A stretch of 64,000 nt of DNA, taken from NCBI RefSeq assembly GCF_013409345.1, contig NZ_JACCBB010000001.1:124001-188000 (forward strand). The letters are read 5' to 3'. Shown one piece after another: positions 52,332 to 63,626 of the stretch. The position numbers were made by a program, and so were the translations under genes. Origin of the DNA: Kineococcus aurantiacus. Its GTDB lineage: Bacteria; Actinomycetota; Actinomycetes; Actinomycetales; Kineococcaceae. The notes below the pieces were generated by a model. That model was given only the letters and a program-made list of their open reading frames with translations. It had not been told where the DNA came from and did not search any database. Numbering within the stretch: position 1 is the stretch's first letter; every line of letters starts with the position of its first letter.

Positions 52332-52335
<4 letters not shown>
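51139..52335 (-). CDS. ABC transporter permease, MacB-like
   Basis: A 398-residue permease with the MacB topology: N-terminal helix LRSLLTMLGIVIGIAAVIVV, a large periplasmic-type domain (about residues 45-270), then three helices (LLTAVLAAIAGISLLVGGVG, VLLTSVGGVIGILIGVG, VVAFVVSAAVGISFGVFPA). GTG 52335 overlaps the ATPase stop (GTGA). With the ATPase and adaptor it forms an efflux or mechanotransmission complex. The substrate is unknown. Confidence 0.93.
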
Positions 52336-53170
<835 letters not shown>

Positions 53171-53174
<4 letters not shown>

Positions 53175-54574
53175 GACAGCTGCTGCCCCTGCCGCACGTC
53201 GGCGGCCCCCCGGGTCACGACCGTCTCCCCGCCGCGCAGCCCGGCCGTGATCTCCACGTCGTCCTCCCCGCGGACCCCGACCGTCACGTCGCGCCGCTGC
53301 GCGGTGCCGCCGGAGACGACCCACACCGTGTCCGAGGTCGGCGACCCGTTCTGCGCCCCCTCCCGCAGCACCGCCGCGGACGGCACCTCCACGACGCCCT
53401 GCACGCGCTGCACGACCATCGACACGTTCGCGCTCATGCCCGGCAGCGGCGCCGGGGCCGGTTTCCCGTCCGCGGCGGTCCCGCCGTCGTAGCTGAGCCG
53501 CACCGTGTACGTCACCGCGCCGCCACTGGCCGTGCGGGCCGTGGGGTCCACCCCCGTCACCGTGGCCCGGTACGTCGCGCCGTCGACCGCGTCGACCGCC
53601 ACCTCGGCCCCCACGCCCGGCCGGACCTGCAGCACGTCGGTCTCGTCGACGTCCGCCGTCAGGCTCAGCGTCGAGGCGTCCACGACGCTGACCAGGGTCG
53701 ACCCCTGCGCCACCGCCGCCCCCTGGGCCAGCACCGGCGAGCCCGCCGCGGGGTCCTGCGCCCCGGCCGCCGGCAGGGAGACCCCGCTGCCGGCCAGCAG
53801 CTGCTCGGCCCCGGCCGGCAGCGACGACCCGCCGCCACCGCTGGAGCCGAGCGAGACCTTCCCCGAGATGGGCGCGACCACCGTCAGCGCGTCCACCGTG
53901 GCCCGCGCGGCCTGCACCGCCGCCCGCGTCTGCACCCGCTGGGCCGTGCCGAGCGAGGCCACGGCCGTGTCCAGGTTCCCCAGGCCCGCGTTCACCTGGT
54001 CGACGAGCGCCTGCGTCTGGGCGGACAGCAGCTGGTACTGGGTGCGCGAGGACTGCACCGCCGCCAGCGCGGCCGCCTGGGCGGCGGGATCGGCGATGGC
54101 CTGCGCCTGCCGCTGCGCCTCGTCGAAGCGGGCCTGCGCGTCGGCGGCCGCCTTCTTCTGCTGCGCCGCCAGCTGCGCGGCCGAGCGGGCCGAGGAGGAC
54201 GAGGACGGCGAGGTCGAGCGGGCGGCGTCCCGGTCGGCCGCCTCGGCGGCCTCCAGCGCCTGCACCGCCGACGGGGAGTCGATCGTCATGAGCACCTGAC
54301 CGGCCTGGACCTCCTGGCCGTCGGAGACCGCCAGCGTCGCCACCGTCCCCGAGGCCGGGGCCGGGACGACCGCCGAGGCCCGCGGCTGCACCTGGCCGGG
54401 GGCGTCCACGACCTGCTCGACGTCCCCGCGCGCGACCGTCCCGGTCGTGAACGAGGCCTCGTCCTCGTCGCCGCCGCACCCGGCCACCAGGAGCACGGCC
54501 ACCCCGACCGCGGCGGCGGGCAGCACCCGCGCGGGTCGACGGGAGGGGGCGCGACGCGGGGAGGAGGGGTGCAC
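53171..54574 (-). CDS. Lipoprotein efflux adaptor subunit (MacA/HlyD-like)
   Basis: A 467-residue adaptor. Signal with lipobox LLVAGC, then a lipoyl half (TVATLAVSDGQEVQAGQVLM), a coiled-coil hairpin (about 110-230, Ala/Gln rich), a second lipoyl half (VDALTVVAPISGKVSLGSSG), and beta-barrel/membrane-proximal parts (LSLTADVDETDVLQVRPGVG, VVEVPSAAVLREG). It links the ABC permease to the cell envelope. GTG 54574 is divergent from the NUDIX gene. Same transcript as the ATPase and permease. Confidence 0.9.
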
Positions 54575-54690
54575 AGCGTCACCCTAGGTGGTGCCCCCAC
54601 CGCTGCGGGTCCTCCTCAGGGCGGGCCCGCGGGCACCCGGCGTCCCCCCACCGTCGGACCCGGCGCACACCGCGTCCTAGCGTGGCCACG

Positions 54691-55260
54691 GTGAGCACGA
54701 CCCCACCCGACGCGGTCGATCCCGCGACCGAGCTCGTGGCCCTCTACGACCCCCGCGACCCCGCCGGCCGGGTCACCGGCCGCGCGCCCCGCCGGGAGGT
54801 CCGCACCCGCAACCTGCCCCACGCCGCGACCGGCGTGCTGCTGCGCGACGACCGCGGCCGCGTCCTGGTCCACCGCCGCACCACGGCCAAGGACCTCAAC
54901 CCCGGCGCCCACGACTGCCTCGCCGGCGGTGTCGTCGACGCCGGGGAGACCCCGCTGGCCGCCGCCCACCGCGAGCTGCGCGAGGAGCTGGGCCTGGACG
55001 TGGACCCGGGCACCGGCCTGCGCCCCGTCCTGGTCCGCTGGTACCGCGACGAGACCGCCCACTACCTCGCCCACGTCTACGAGGCCCGCTGGGACGGCAC
55101 CCCCCTGGTGCTGCAGCCCAGCGAGGTCGCCGACGCCTGGTGGGAGGAAACCAGCACCCTGCGTCGACGTCTCCTTGACAGCACGTGGTCGTTCGTGCCC
55201 GACACCCGCGAGCTGCTGGCCCACTGGCCCGAATGGTGGAAGGATCCGGCCCGCCCGTGA
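54691..55260 (+). CDS. NUDIX hydrolase (IDI-like)
   Basis: A 189-residue NUDIX protein: LPHAATGVLLRDDRGRVLVH, CLAGGVVDAGETPLAAAHRE then LREELGL (the nudix box GX5EX7REUXEEXGU), and AHVYEARWDGTPLVLQPSEV. The arrangement resembles isopentenyl-diphosphate isomerase-type NUDIX enzymes of unknown substrate. GTG 54691 or GTG 54682 can start it; neither has a strong ribosome site. It is divergent from the efflux adaptor. Confidence 0.88.
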   Translation: MSTTPPDAVDPATELVALYDPRDPAGRVTGRAPRREVRTRNLPHAATGVLLRDDRGRVLVHRRTTAKDLNPGAHDCLAGGVVDAGETPLAAAHRELREELGLDVDPGTGLRPVLVRWYRDETAHYLAHVYEARWDGTPLVLQPSEVADAWWEETSTLRRRLLDSTWSFVPDTRELLAHWPEWWKDPARP

Positions 55261-55302
55261 CCCCACCGTGACCCGCGGGTCACGAGCCACCGCAGGAGCG
55301 CC

Positions 55303-56340
55303 GTGCCCACCACCACCCGCCTGACCTGGGTCGACACCGCACGCGGTGCCGCCATCGTGCTGGTCCTCGTCCACCACGCCGTCCTGTTCGCCACCGCCGA
55401 GGGGTTCGCCCACCACGGCTGGACCGCCCTGGACGAGACCCTCCGCCTGCTGCGGATGCCCCTGTTCTTCTTCCTGTCCGGCCTCCTCGCCGTCCGCGCC
55501 GTCCAGCGCCCCTGGCCCGAGCTGCTGCGCCGCCGCGTCAGCGGCGACCTGTGGGTCTACCTGCTGTGGGCCACCGCGGCCTTCGTCGTCTTCAGCCTCA
55601 TCCCCTACGCCCGCGACGACCTGCCCACCGGCCCCCGCGGCTGGCTCGACCAGACCCTGCTGCTGCCCGGCAACGGCGCCTGGTACCTGCTGGCCCTGGC
55701 GCTGTACCTCACCGTCGGCCGCCTCACCCGCCGCGTGCCCACGGCCGTGCTGCTGCCGGTCGCCGCCGTCGTCTCCGCCGTCTTCGGCCCCGGGCCCCTC
55801 GTGCGGTACAGCTTCGTCTGGAACGACGTCCTGACCCTCTTCGTCTTCTTCGCCGCCGGCGTGCGCCTGCGCGGGCCCGCGCTGCGCGCCCTCACCCGCA
55901 CCCCCGGCTGGCCCCTGGCCCTGGGCGCCACCGCCGCCGTCGGCGCCCTGGCCCTCGCCGTCACCGGGCTCAGCCTCGTCCAGGTCCCCGGCGTGCGCCT
56001 GCTCGTCGGCGCCGGGGCCGTCGTCGCCGGCGTCCTGCTCGCCGCCCGCCTGGCCGGGACCGCCCTCGGGCGCGCCCTCGCCGGCATCGGCGCCCGCACC
56101 CTGCCCGTCTACGTGACCCACGAGATCGTCCTGGGCGTCCTCGTCCTGGCCCTGGACCCCCTGGGCGACGTGCCGCTGCTCGACCTCACCGCCCCCGTGC
56201 TGCTCGTCGCCGCGGCGCTCGCGGTCTGCCTGCCGCTGCGCACGCCGCTGAGCCGCGTGCCGTGGGTCCTGCACGCACCGTGGGCCGCACCCCGCCAGCG
56301 CGAGGTGCGGCCCACGGAGGTGGCCGTGCAGCAGGTCTAG
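55303..56340 (+). CDS. Acyltransferase 3 family membrane protein
   Basis: A 345-residue membrane protein with about ten helices. It has the acyltransferase 3 opening [20 protein letters not shown] with the conserved Asp-Arg and His-His, then [35 protein letters not shown] and a final helix near [19 protein letters not shown]. Such proteins O-acylate sugars or envelope lipids. The stop overlaps the convergent mpa stop by 4 nt. Confidence 0.85.
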   Translation: MPTTTRLTWVDTARGAAIVLVLVHHAVLFATAEGFAHHGWTALDETLRLLRMPLFFFLSGLLAVRAVQRPWPELLRRRVSGDLWVYLLWATAAFVVFSLIPYARDDLPTGPRGWLDQTLLLPGNGAWYLLALALYLTVGRLTRRVPTAVLLPVAAVVSAVFGPGPLVRYSFVWNDVLTLFVFFAAGVRLRGPALRALTRTPGWPLALGATAAVGALALAVTGLSLVQVPGVRLLVGAGAVVAGVLLAARLAGTALGRALAGIGARTLPVYVTHEIVLGVLVLALDPLGDVPLLDLTAPVLLVAAALAVCLPLRTPLSRVPWVLHAPWAAPRQREVRPTEVAVQQV

Positions 56341-58022
56341 AGGTACTGGCCGGTGTTGGCGACCGTGTCGATCGAACGGCCCGCCTCGGTGCCCTTCTTG
56401 CCCTGCGTCAGGGTGCGGATGAAGACGATCCGCTCCCCCTTCTTGCCCGAGATCCGCGCCCAGTCGTCCGGGTTCGTGGTGTTCGGCAGGTCCTCGTTCT
56501 CCTTGAACTCGTCCACGCACGCGCTCATGAGGTGGTCCACCCGCAGACCCCGCTGGTCCGACGTCAGCAGGTCCTTGATGGCCATCTTCTTCGCGCGGTC
56601 GACGATGTTCTGGATCATCGCCCCGGAGTTGAAGTCCTTGTAGTACAGGACCTCCTTGTCGCCCCCGGCGTAGGTGACCTCGAGGAACTCGTTCTCCGGG
56701 GTCTCGGTGTACATGCGCTCCACCGTCGCCCGGATCATCTCGTCCACCGTCGTCTGCGGGTTGCCGCCGTTGACCGCGAGGTCGTCGGCGTGCAGCGGCA
56801 GGTCCGGCGTCAGGTACTTGCTGAAGATCTGCCCGGCGCTCTCGGCGTCGGGACGCTCGATCTTGATCTTCACGTCCAGCCGGCCCGGGCGCAGGATCGC
56901 CGGGTCGATCATGTCCTCGCGGTTGGAGGCGCCGATGACGATGACGTTCTCCAGCCGCTCCACCCCGTCCAGCTCGGACAGCAGCTGCGGCACGATCGTC
57001 GTCTCGACGTCGGAGGACACCCCCGAGCCGCGGGTGCGGAACAGCGACTCCATCTCGTCGAAGAAGACGACCACGGGCGTGCCCTGACCGGCCTTCTCCC
57101 GGGCCCGGGCGAAGATCAGCCGGATGTGGCGCTCGGTCTCCCCGACGTACTTGTTGAGCAGCTCAGGGCCCTTGATGTTGAGGAAGTAGCTCTTGGCCTG
57201 GGTCTCCCCGCGCAGCTCCGCGGCCTTCTTGGCCAGGGAGTTGGCCACGGCCTTGGCGATGAGCGTCTTGCCGCACCCGGGGGGGCCGTACAGCAGGATC
57301 CCCTTCGGCGGGCGCAGCCCGTGCTCGCGGAACAGGTCGGCGTGCAGGAACGGCAGCTCCACCGCGTCGCGGATGGCCTCGATCTGCGGCCCCAGGCCAC
57401 CGATGTCCTCGTAGTCGATGTCCGGCACCTCCTCCAGGACCAGCTCCTCGACCTCGGCCTTGGGGATGCGCTCGAAGGCGAACCCCGAGCGGGTGTCGAT
57501 CGTCAGGGAGTCGCCCACCCGCAGCGGGCCGTCCTCCAGCGGCCCGGCCAGGCGCACCACCCGTTCCTCGTCGGCGCGGGCCAGCACGAGCGCCCGCCCG
57601 TCCCCGAGGACCTCCTTGACCGTGGCCAGCTCGCCGGTGCGCTCGTAGTCGAAGGCCGCGACGACGTTCATCGCCTCGTTGACCATCACGTCCTGCCCCG
57701 GGCGCAGGGCCCGCAGGTCCACGGACGGGCTCACGGCCACCCGCATGCGGCGGCCGGCCGAGACGATGTCGGCGGTGCCCTCCTCCGTGCCCGCCTCCAG
57801 GAAGGTGGCGAACTGGGCCGGTGGCTGTCCGAGGCGGTCGACCTCGGCCTTGAGGGCGACGATCTGGTCCCGGGCCTCGCGCAGCGTCGTGGCCAGCCGG
57901 TCGTTCTGGGCGCTGACCTGGGCGAGTCGGGTCCGGGCTGCTCCGAGCTGCTCCTCGAGCGCGGCGAGGTGGCGGGCATCCCGCTCACCGCCGCCGCCGA
58001 AGCGGCGCTGGGGTTCCGTCAT
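56337..58022 (-). CDS. mpa: Proteasome-activating AAA ATPase (Mpa/ARC)
   Basis: A 561-residue AAA+ unfoldase: N-terminal coiled coil that binds Pup ([20 protein letters not shown]), two OB domains, then [20 protein letters not shown] (Walker A), [18 protein letters not shown] (Walker B), [20 protein letters not shown]. The C-terminus NTGQYL carries the GQYL motif that docks into the proteasome alpha ring. The ATG 58022 follows GGGGAG by 7 nt; an in-frame extension to 58049 is less likely. Confidence 0.96.
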   Translation of the reverse strand: MTEPQRRFGGGGERDARHLAALEEQLGAARTRLAQVSAQNDRLATTLREARDQIVALKAEVDRLGQPPAQFATFLEAGTEEGTADIVSAGRRMRVAVSPSVDLRALRPGQDVMVNEAMNVVAAFDYERTGELATVKEVLGDGRALVLARADEERVVRLAGPLEDGPLRVGDSLTIDTRSGFAFERIPKAEVEELVLEEVPDIDYEDIGGLGPQIEAIRDAVELPFLHADLFREHGLRPPKGILLYGPPGCGKTLIAKAVANSLAKKAAELRGETQAKSYFLNIKGPELLNKYVGETERHIRLIFARAREKAGQGTPVVVFFDEMESLFRTRGSGVSSDVETTIVPQLLSELDGVERLENVIVIGASNREDMIDPAILRPGRLDVKIKIERPDAESAGQIFSKYLTPDLPLHADDLAVNGGNPQTTVDEMIRATVERMYTETPENEFLEVTYAGGDKEVLYYKDFNSGAMIQNIVDRAKKMAIKDLLTSDQRGLRVDHLMSACVDEFKENEDLPNTTNPDDWARISGKKGERIVFIRTLTQGKKGTEAGRSIDTVANTGQYL

Positions 58023-58110
58023 GGCGCATCTCCCCTCTGGGTGGTGCACTCGACACTAACCCGCGGTGCGGCGATCGCGCGGCGGATCCCCCCGGCGCGC
58101 CCCCCGGCGC

Positions 58111-58136
58111 GTCACCGCGCGTCACCACCCGTCACC
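58111..58136. promoter_or_regulatory. Three phased GTCACC repeats in the mpa / kynU gap
   Basis: GTCACC occurs at 58111, 58121 and 58131, exactly 10 bp apart (one helical turn). It lies in the 226-bp divergent region. A regulator binding one face of the helix is possible. The rest of the gap is GC-rich with a duplicated CCCCCGGCGCG. Confidence 0.35.
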
Positions 58137-58248
58137 CCGGGCCGGGCGGCGCGCGACCGCGGCCCGCCCCCGGCGGCGGCCCGGGATCCGCCACACTCTG
58201 AGCCGGAGGGAGCACCCCGCGACGACCCCCCCTCCCGAGGAGAGACCC

Positions 58249-59559
58249 GTGAGCACCACCCCCGACACGACCGGCCGCACCACCGGCCGCGCCGCCGAGC
58301 GCGCGCGGGAGCTGGACGCGGCCGACCCGCTGGCCCCCTTCCGCGACGAGTTCCTCCTCGACGCGAGCGCCGCGGGGGTCCCCGGGGTCGGTGCCTACCT
58401 CGACGGCAACTCCCTGGGCCGGCCGTTGCGGCGCACCGCCGCGGCGGTCGAGGCCTTCGTCCGCGGCGAGTGGGGCGGGCGGCTCATCCAGGGGTGGAGC
58501 CACGACGATCGGGTCGGGGACGGCGGCTGGATGGACTGGCCCACCGACCTGGGTGACCTGCTGGGCCGCGTCGCCCTCGGCGCCGGGCCCGGGCAGACCG
58601 TCGTGGCCGACTCCACGACCGTCCTGTTCTACAAGCTGGTGCGCGCCGCGGTGGACCACGGCCTGGCCGCCGGCCGCGACGAGGTCGTGGCCGACACCGA
58701 CAACTTCCCCACCGACCGCTTCGTCCTGGAGGGCGTCGCCGCCGAGCGGGGGATCACGCTGCGCTGGATCGAGACCGACCCCGCCGCCGGGATCACCGCC
58801 GAGCAGGTCGCCGCCGCCGTCGGCCCCCGCACCGCGCTGGCGACCTTCAGCCACGTCGCCTACCGCTCCGGGCACTTGGCCGACGCGCGGGCCATCACCT
58901 CGGTCGTCCACGACGCCGGCGCGCTGGTCCTGTGGGACCTGTCCCACTCCGCCGGGTCCGTGCCGCTGGCCCTGGACGCCTGGGGCGTGGACCTGGCCGT
59001 GGGCTGCACGTACAAGTACCTCAACGGCGGCCCCGGGGCCCCCGCCTTCGCCTACCTCGCCCAGCGGCACCTGGGCGTGCTGCGCCAGCCGGTGCAGGGC
59101 TGGATGGGGCACGCCGACCCCTTCGCCATGGGCCGCGGCTACCAGCCCGACCCCGGGGTGCGGCAGCTGATCTCCGGGACGCCGCCCGTCGTGGGCATGG
59201 TCCCGGTGCGCGTGGGCCTGGAGCAGCTGGAGCGCGCCGGGATCGAGGCCGTCCGGGCCAAGTCGCTGCTGCTGACCCGCTTCGCCCTGGACCTGGCCGA
59301 CGAGCTGCTGGCCCCCCTCGGGGTGCAGGTCGCCACCCCCCGCGAGGACGGCGCCCGCGGCGGCCACGTCACGCTGCGCGCCGGCACCAGCGGCGCGGAC
59401 TTCCGCGAGGTCACCCGGCGGCTGTGGGCCGCCGGGGTGGTCCCCGACTTCCGCACCCCCGACGGCATCCGCCTCGGGCTGGCGCCGCTGTCGACCCGCT
59501 TCGCCGAGGTCGCCGACGGGGTCGCCGCGCTGGAGCGGGTCGTGCGGGGGGCCCGGTGA
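58249..59559 (+). CDS. kynU: Kynureninase
   Basis: A 436-residue PLP enzyme: [79 protein letters not shown], and [20 protein letters not shown] with the Schiff-base Lys (TYKYL). It cleaves kynurenine to anthranilate and alanine. GTG 58249 follows GAGGAG. The stop overlaps the kynA start (GTGA). Confidence 0.94.
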   Translation: MSTTPDTTGRTTGRAAERARELDAADPLAPFRDEFLLDASAAGVPGVGAYLDGNSLGRPLRRTAAAVEAFVRGEWGGRLIQGWSHDDRVGDGGWMDWPTDLGDLLGRVALGAGPGQTVVADSTTVLFYKLVRAAVDHGLAAGRDEVVADTDNFPTDRFVLEGVAAERGITLRWIETDPAAGITAEQVAAAVGPRTALATFSHVAYRSGHLADARAITSVVHDAGALVLWDLSHSAGSVPLALDAWGVDLAVGCTYKYLNGGPGAPAFAYLAQRHLGVLRQPVQGWMGHADPFAMGRGYQPDPGVRQLISGTPPVVGMVPVRVGLEQLERAGIEAVRAKSLLLTRFALDLADELLAPLGVQVATPREDGARGGHVTLRAGTSGADFREVTRRLWAAGVVPDFRTPDGIRLGLAPLSTRFAEVADGVAALERVVRGAR

Positions 59560-60470
59560 GCCGGGACGGCGGAACCCCCGCTGACACCTCTGCTGACACC
59601 CCCGCTGACACGCCCGCTGACACGCCCGCGAACACCCGCGCGGTGGAGGACGGGGTCGTCACCGACTTCACCCGCGAGATGTCCTACGGCGCCTACCTGC
59701 ACCTGGACGAGCTGCTGTCGGCCCAGCACCCCCTGTCCGTGCCCGAGCACCACGACGAGCTCCTGTTCATCGTCCAGCACCAGACCTCCGAGCTGTGGCT
59801 CAAGCTCGTCCTGCACGAGCTGCGTTCGGCCGTGGCCGCCATCGCCGCCGACGACCTCAAGACGGCGCTGAAGAACATCGCCCGCGTCAAGCACATCCAG
59901 CGCACCCTCACCGAGCAGTGGTCGGTCCTGGCCACCCTGACACCCACCGAGTACGCCCAGTTCCGCGGGTTCCTGGCCAACTCCTCCGGCTTCCAGTCCC
60001 ACCAGTACCGCGCCGTGGAGTTCGTCCTGGGCAACAAGAACGCGCGCATGCTCGACGTCTTCGCCCACGACGGGCCCCGCCACGCCGAGCTGGCCGCCCT
60101 GCTGCACGCCCCCAGCCTCTACGACGAGTTCCTGCGCTTCCTGGCCCGCCGCGGGCACGCCGTCCCCGCCGAGCTGCTGACGCGCGACGTCACGAAGGCC
60201 CACGTCCACACCCCCGCCCTCGTCCCCGTCTTCCGGCGCGTCTACGAGCACGCGCAGGAGTTCTGGACCGAGTACGAGGCCTGCGAGGAGCTGGTGGACC
60301 TGGAGGAGAACTTCCAGCTGTGGCGGTTCCGGCACCTGAAGACCGTCGAGCGCACCATCGGGTTCAAGCGCGGCACCGGCGGCTCCTCCGGCGTCGACTT
60401 CCTCGCCCGCGCGCTGGACCTGACGTTCTTCCCCGAGCTGTACGCCGTCCGCACGGAGATCGGCTCGTGA
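59556..60470 (+). CDS. kynA: Tryptophan 2,3-dioxygenase
   Basis: A 304-residue heme dioxygenase: [80 protein letters not shown] and [20 protein letters not shown] (heme His in RHLKTV). It oxidises tryptophan to N-formylkynurenine. The first 25 residues are a D-T-P-A repeat absent from relatives. GTG 59556 overlaps kynU. Confidence 0.95.
   Translation: MSRDGGTPADTSADTPADTPADTPANTRAVEDGVVTDFTREMSYGAYLHLDELLSAQHPLSVPEHHDELLFIVQHQTSELWLKLVLHELRSAVAAIAADDLKTALKNIARVKHIQRTLTEQWSVLATLTPTEYAQFRGFLANSSGFQSHQYRAVEFVLGNKNARMLDVFAHDGPRHAELAALLHAPSLYDEFLRFLARRGHAVPAELLTRDVTKAHVHTPALVPVFRRVYEHAQEFWTEYEACEELVDLEENFQLWRFRHLKTVERTIGFKRGTGGSSGVDFLARALDLTFFPELYAVRTEIGS
59580..59639. repeat. 12-bp tandem repeat coding the DTPA N-terminus of KynA
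   Basis: Units of the type GCTGACACGCCC start at 59580, 59592, 59604 and 59616, with a degenerate fifth at 59628. In the kynA frame they encode A-D-T-S/P. Confidence 0.85.
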
Positions 60471-61546
60471 GCGTCCTGGCCCTGGCCGCCCCCGGCGTGG
60501 GCTCGCGCACCGAGCAGGAGCTCCTCGAGCGCGCCCTGGCCGCTCGCGGCCTCGAGGGCACCCTGGTCCGCACCGGCTCCCTGCGGGAGCTGCGCGCGGC
60601 CGCGGCCGGCGCCACCGGGGAGTTCCTGCTGCTCACCGGCGACGACACCCCCGTCGCGGACCTCCTGCCCGACCTGGCCGTCGACGTCGTCCGGGTCGAC
60701 CTCGACGCCCGCGGGCCCGACCCCTCCCCGCGCGTGCGCCGCCACGTCCGCCACCGCGGCGCCGGCGGTCTGCGCTTCGCCGTCGACGACTGGTTCTTCC
60801 ACCGCACCGCGCCGCCGCTGCGCGTCCCCTACGGGCCCCACCCCGACCAGTACGCCCACCTGCGCCTGCCCACCGGCGCCGGGCAGGGGCCGGTCCCCGT
60901 GGCCGTCCTGGTCCACGGCGGCTACTGGCGCTCGCGCTGGGAGAACGACCTCATGCACGCCGCGGCCGCCGACCTCACCGCGCGCGGCTGGGCGACGTGG
61001 AACCTGGAGTACCGCCGCCCCGACGTGCACGGCTGGGACGCCACCACCGCCGACGTCGCGGCCGGGTTCGGCGTCCTGGGGGCCGTGGACGCCGCCCTGG
61101 ACCTGACCCGCGTCGTCACCCTGGGCCACTCCGCGGGCGGCCAGCTCGTGACCCGCCTCGCCGCGGACCTGGCCCTGTCGGCGGTCCGGCCCGCGCTGAC
61201 GGTGTCCCTGGCCGGCGTGCTGGACCTGCGCTCGGCCCACGCCCGCGGGCTGTCCGAGCACGCCGTGGCCGCCGCGCTGGGCGGCACGCCGCAGGACCTG
61301 CCGGACGTCTACGCCGCCGCGTCCCCGCTGGAGCGGCTGCCGCTGGGGTCGCCGGTGGCCGTCGTGTGCTGCCGCGGCGACGACCCCGACCTGCTCGACG
61401 CCTCCCGCCGCTTCGCCGACGCCGCGGCCGCCGCGGGCGACGAGGTGCACGTGGTGGAGGAGGACGGGGACCACTTCTCCGTCATCGACCCCGCCTCGCC
61501 CGTGTGGTCGCGCGTCGTCGCCCTCCTGGCGGACGTGCGGGGCTGA
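60467..61546 (+). CDS. Kynurenine formamidase-like alpha/beta hydrolase with extra N-terminal domain
   Basis: A 359-residue protein. Residues about 120-359 are an alpha/beta hydrolase: [12 protein letters not shown] (oxyanion, His150), [14 protein letters not shown] with Ser222, an acid near Asp305/306 (RGDDPD) and His336 (GDHFSVID). Its place after kynU and kynA points to N-formylkynurenine hydrolysis (KynB role, non-orthologous). Residues 1-115 are an additional Rossmann-like domain ([47 protein letters not shown]) whose layout recalls type II dehydroquinase; I am not sure of that. GTG 60467 overlaps kynA. Confidence 0.8.
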   Translation: MSVLALAAPGVGSRTEQELLERALAARGLEGTLVRTGSLRELRAAAAGATGEFLLLTGDDTPVADLLPDLAVDVVRVDLDARGPDPSPRVRRHVRHRGAGGLRFAVDDWFFHRTAPPLRVPYGPHPDQYAHLRLPTGAGQGPVPVAVLVHGGYWRSRWENDLMHAAAADLTARGWATWNLEYRRPDVHGWDATTADVAAGFGVLGAVDAALDLTRVVTLGHSAGGQLVTRLAADLALSAVRPALTVSLAGVLDLRSAHARGLSEHAVAAALGGTPQDLPDVYAAASPLERLPLGSPVAVVCCRGDDPDLLDASRRFADAAAAAGDEVHVVEEDGDHFSVIDPASPVWSRVVALLADVRG

Positions 61547-61601
61547 GGGGCGGCCCGTACCCTCGTCCCGGCGTGCCGGTCGGAGCGGGGGGAAGAAGTC
61601 G

Positions 61602-62651
61602 ATGTCGTGGGTCGCGCGGCTCGACCGGTTCCAGCGACGGCACCGGCTGGTCAGCTACCCGCTGGCCGTCGTCTACAAGTTCTTCGAGGACCAGGGCGCC
61701 TACCTGGCGGCCCTGGTCACCTACTACGGCCTGCTGAGCCTGGTGCCGCTGCTGCTGCTGCTGTCGACGGTCCTGGGGTACGTCCTGGCCGGCGACCCCG
61801 GCGCGCAGGACGCCATCGTGAACTCCGCCGCCGGGCAGATCCCGGTCATCGGCGACGAGATCGGGGACCCCGGCAAGCTCGGCGGGGGCGGGGCCGGGCT
61901 GGCCATCGGCATCGCCGGCGCGCTGTACGGCTCCCTCGGCGTCGGGCTGGCGGTCCAGAACGCCGTGAACGTCGCCTGGGGCATCCCCCGCAACGAGCGC
62001 CCGAACCCGTTCAAGTCCCGGCTGCGCAGCCTCCTGCTCATGGTCACGGCCGGGTTGTTCGTCGTGGGCACCACGGTGCTGAACATCGTCCTGGGCGACG
62101 TCATCGGCGGCGGCAGCGACACCCTGCTGCGGTGGCTCAGCCGGATCGGCTACACCGCGCTGGCGGCCGTGGGGTTCACCATGGCCTTCTGGCTCGCCGC
62201 CGCACACCGGCCGGCGTTCCGCACCGTCCTGCCCGGGGCGCTGACGATGGCCGTGGTGTGGCAGTTCCTGCAGCGGTTCGGCCAGAACCTGGTGGGCCTG
62301 GTCAGCGACCGCACCAGCGTCTCCAACCAGGTCTTCACCGCCATCCTGGGGCTCATCGCCTTCCTGTTCGTCACCTCCTGCTGCGTCGTGCTGTGCGTGG
62401 AGGCCGACGTGGTCCGCAGCCGCCGGCTGTTCCCCCGCGCCCTGCTCACCCCCTTCACCGACGCGGTCGAGCTCACCGACGGCGACCAGCGCGCCTACAC
62501 CCGCATCGCGCAGGCCCAGCGGCACAAGGGGTTCGAGCGCGTCCACGTCGAGTTCGACGCCTCACCCCTGCAGCTGCGGCGCGCGGCCGAGGCGGGCGGC
62601 GAGGAAGGAGCAGACCGTGATCTGGAGCGGGTGGTAGAGGATGACCGGTAG
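61602..62651 (+). CDS. YihY/BrkB family membrane protein
   Basis: A 349-residue protein with about six membrane segments: FFEDQGAYLAALVTYYGLLS, LVPLLLLLSTVLGYVLAG, GIAGALYGSLGVGLAVQNAV, LAAVGFTMAFWLAAAHRP and GLIAFLFVTSCCVVLCVEAD. Members are often called virulence factor BrkB; their role is unclear. The last 30 residues are charged and lie antisense to the convergent transporter gene (overlap 62562-62651), so the natural stop may have been lost. ATG 61602 follows GGGGGAAG. Confidence 0.9.
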   Translation: MSWVARLDRFQRRHRLVSYPLAVVYKFFEDQGAYLAALVTYYGLLSLVPLLLLLSTVLGYVLAGDPGAQDAIVNSAAGQIPVIGDEIGDPGKLGGGGAGLAIGIAGALYGSLGVGLAVQNAVNVAWGIPRNERPNPFKSRLRSLLLMVTAGLFVVGTTVLNIVLGDVIGGGSDTLLRWLSRIGYTALAAVGFTMAFWLAAAHRPAFRTVLPGALTMAVVWQFLQRFGQNLVGLVSDRTSVSNQVFTAILGLIAFLFVTSCCVVLCVEADVVRSRRLFPRALLTPFTDAVELTDGDQRAYTRIAQAQRHKGFERVHVEFDASPLQLRRAAEAGGEEGADRDLERVVEDDR

Positions 62652-63548
62652 CGCCACCAGCCCCACCGCGTGCGGGTCGAACAGCACCGTCGCCATCGGC
62701 AGCCCCGTCGCCAGCGACTTGTTCGAGCCGCAGAACGCGGTCGTCACCCGGGCGGGCCGCCCGGCCCGCCACAGCAGCGGCGCCCACCACGTCACCGCCA
62801 GCACCGCCGACAGCAGCACCGCCGCGCACAGCAGCACGACGGCCACCTCACCGGCACCCACCTCCCGCCAGACCCCCTGGCGCACACCGCGGCTGAACGC
62901 GGCGTAGACGACCGCGACGATCACGCCGCGGTCCAGCAGGGTCAGCGGCGCCCGGTGCGCCCGCACCCACGGGCCGACCCACCGGCCGGCCAGCAGACCG
63001 GCCAGGAACGGCACGAGCAGCTGCAGGACGATCCGGCCGACCGCCGCGCCGTCGGGGCCGGCTGCCGAGGACCCCAGCAGGAGCGCCGCCAGCACGGGCG
63101 TCAGGACGATCCCGGCCAGGTTCGAGGCGGTCGCGCCGACCACCGCGGCGGGCACGTCCCCACCGGCGGTGGCCGTGAACACCACGCAGGACTGCACGGT
63201 CGAGGGCAGCACCGCCAGGAACAGCACCCCCGCCACCAGCCCGCCGGCCAGGAACGGGGCCACGGCCAGGCTCAGCAGCAGCCCCAGGACGGGGAACAGC
63301 ACGTACGTGGCCGCCGCGACCGACCCCTGCAGCCGCCAGTCGCGCAGTCCCGCGAGCGCCTCGGCCGGGGCCGTGCGCGCCCCGTAGACGAGGAACAGGG
63401 CGCCCACGCCGACGGTCGTGACCCACGACAGGGCCGCGGCCGGGGTCCCGCCGGCGGGCAGCACCGCGGCGAGCGCGACGGCGGCCAGGACGGCCACGAC
63501 GAACGGCTCGACGCGGCGCAGGACGGGGACGCGGGACCAGCGCAGCAC
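62562..63548 (-). CDS. Bile acid:sodium symporter (SBF/PF13593) family transporter
   Basis: A 328-residue transporter with ten predicted helices: VGVGALFLVYGARTAPAEAL, LFLAVLPSTVQSCVVFTATA with the broken-helix motif, ATASNLAGIVLTPVLAALLL, VTTAFCGSNKSLATGLPMAT and YHPLQITVCSFLAARL. Relatives move bile acids, pyruvate or arsenite with sodium or protons. GTG 63548. Its 3' 90 bp overlap the convergent BrkB gene. Confidence 0.9.
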   Translation of the reverse strand: MLRWSRVPVLRRVEPFVVAVLAAVALAAVLPAGGTPAAALSWVTTVGVGALFLVYGARTAPAEALAGLRDWRLQGSVAAATYVLFPVLGLLLSLAVAPFLAGGLVAGVLFLAVLPSTVQSCVVFTATAGGDVPAAVVGATASNLAGIVLTPVLAALLLGSSAAGPDGAAVGRIVLQLLVPFLAGLLAGRWVGPWVRAHRAPLTLLDRGVIVAVVYAAFSRGVRQGVWREVGAGEVAVVLLCAAVLLSAVLAVTWWAPLLWRAGRPARVTTAFCGSNKSLATGLPMATVLFDPHAVGLVALPVILYHPLQITVCSFLAARLGRAPQLQG

Positions 63549-63626
63549 CCGGGGACGCTACCCCGGGCGCGCTGCACCCCGGTGGGGCCCGGCCGGGACC
63601 CGGCGCGCCGGTGGCACAGTGGCCCG

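Noticed and set aside
55551-58556. A 1001-codon plus-strand frame antisense to mpa
   Set aside because: Shadow frame; mpa on the other strand is certain.
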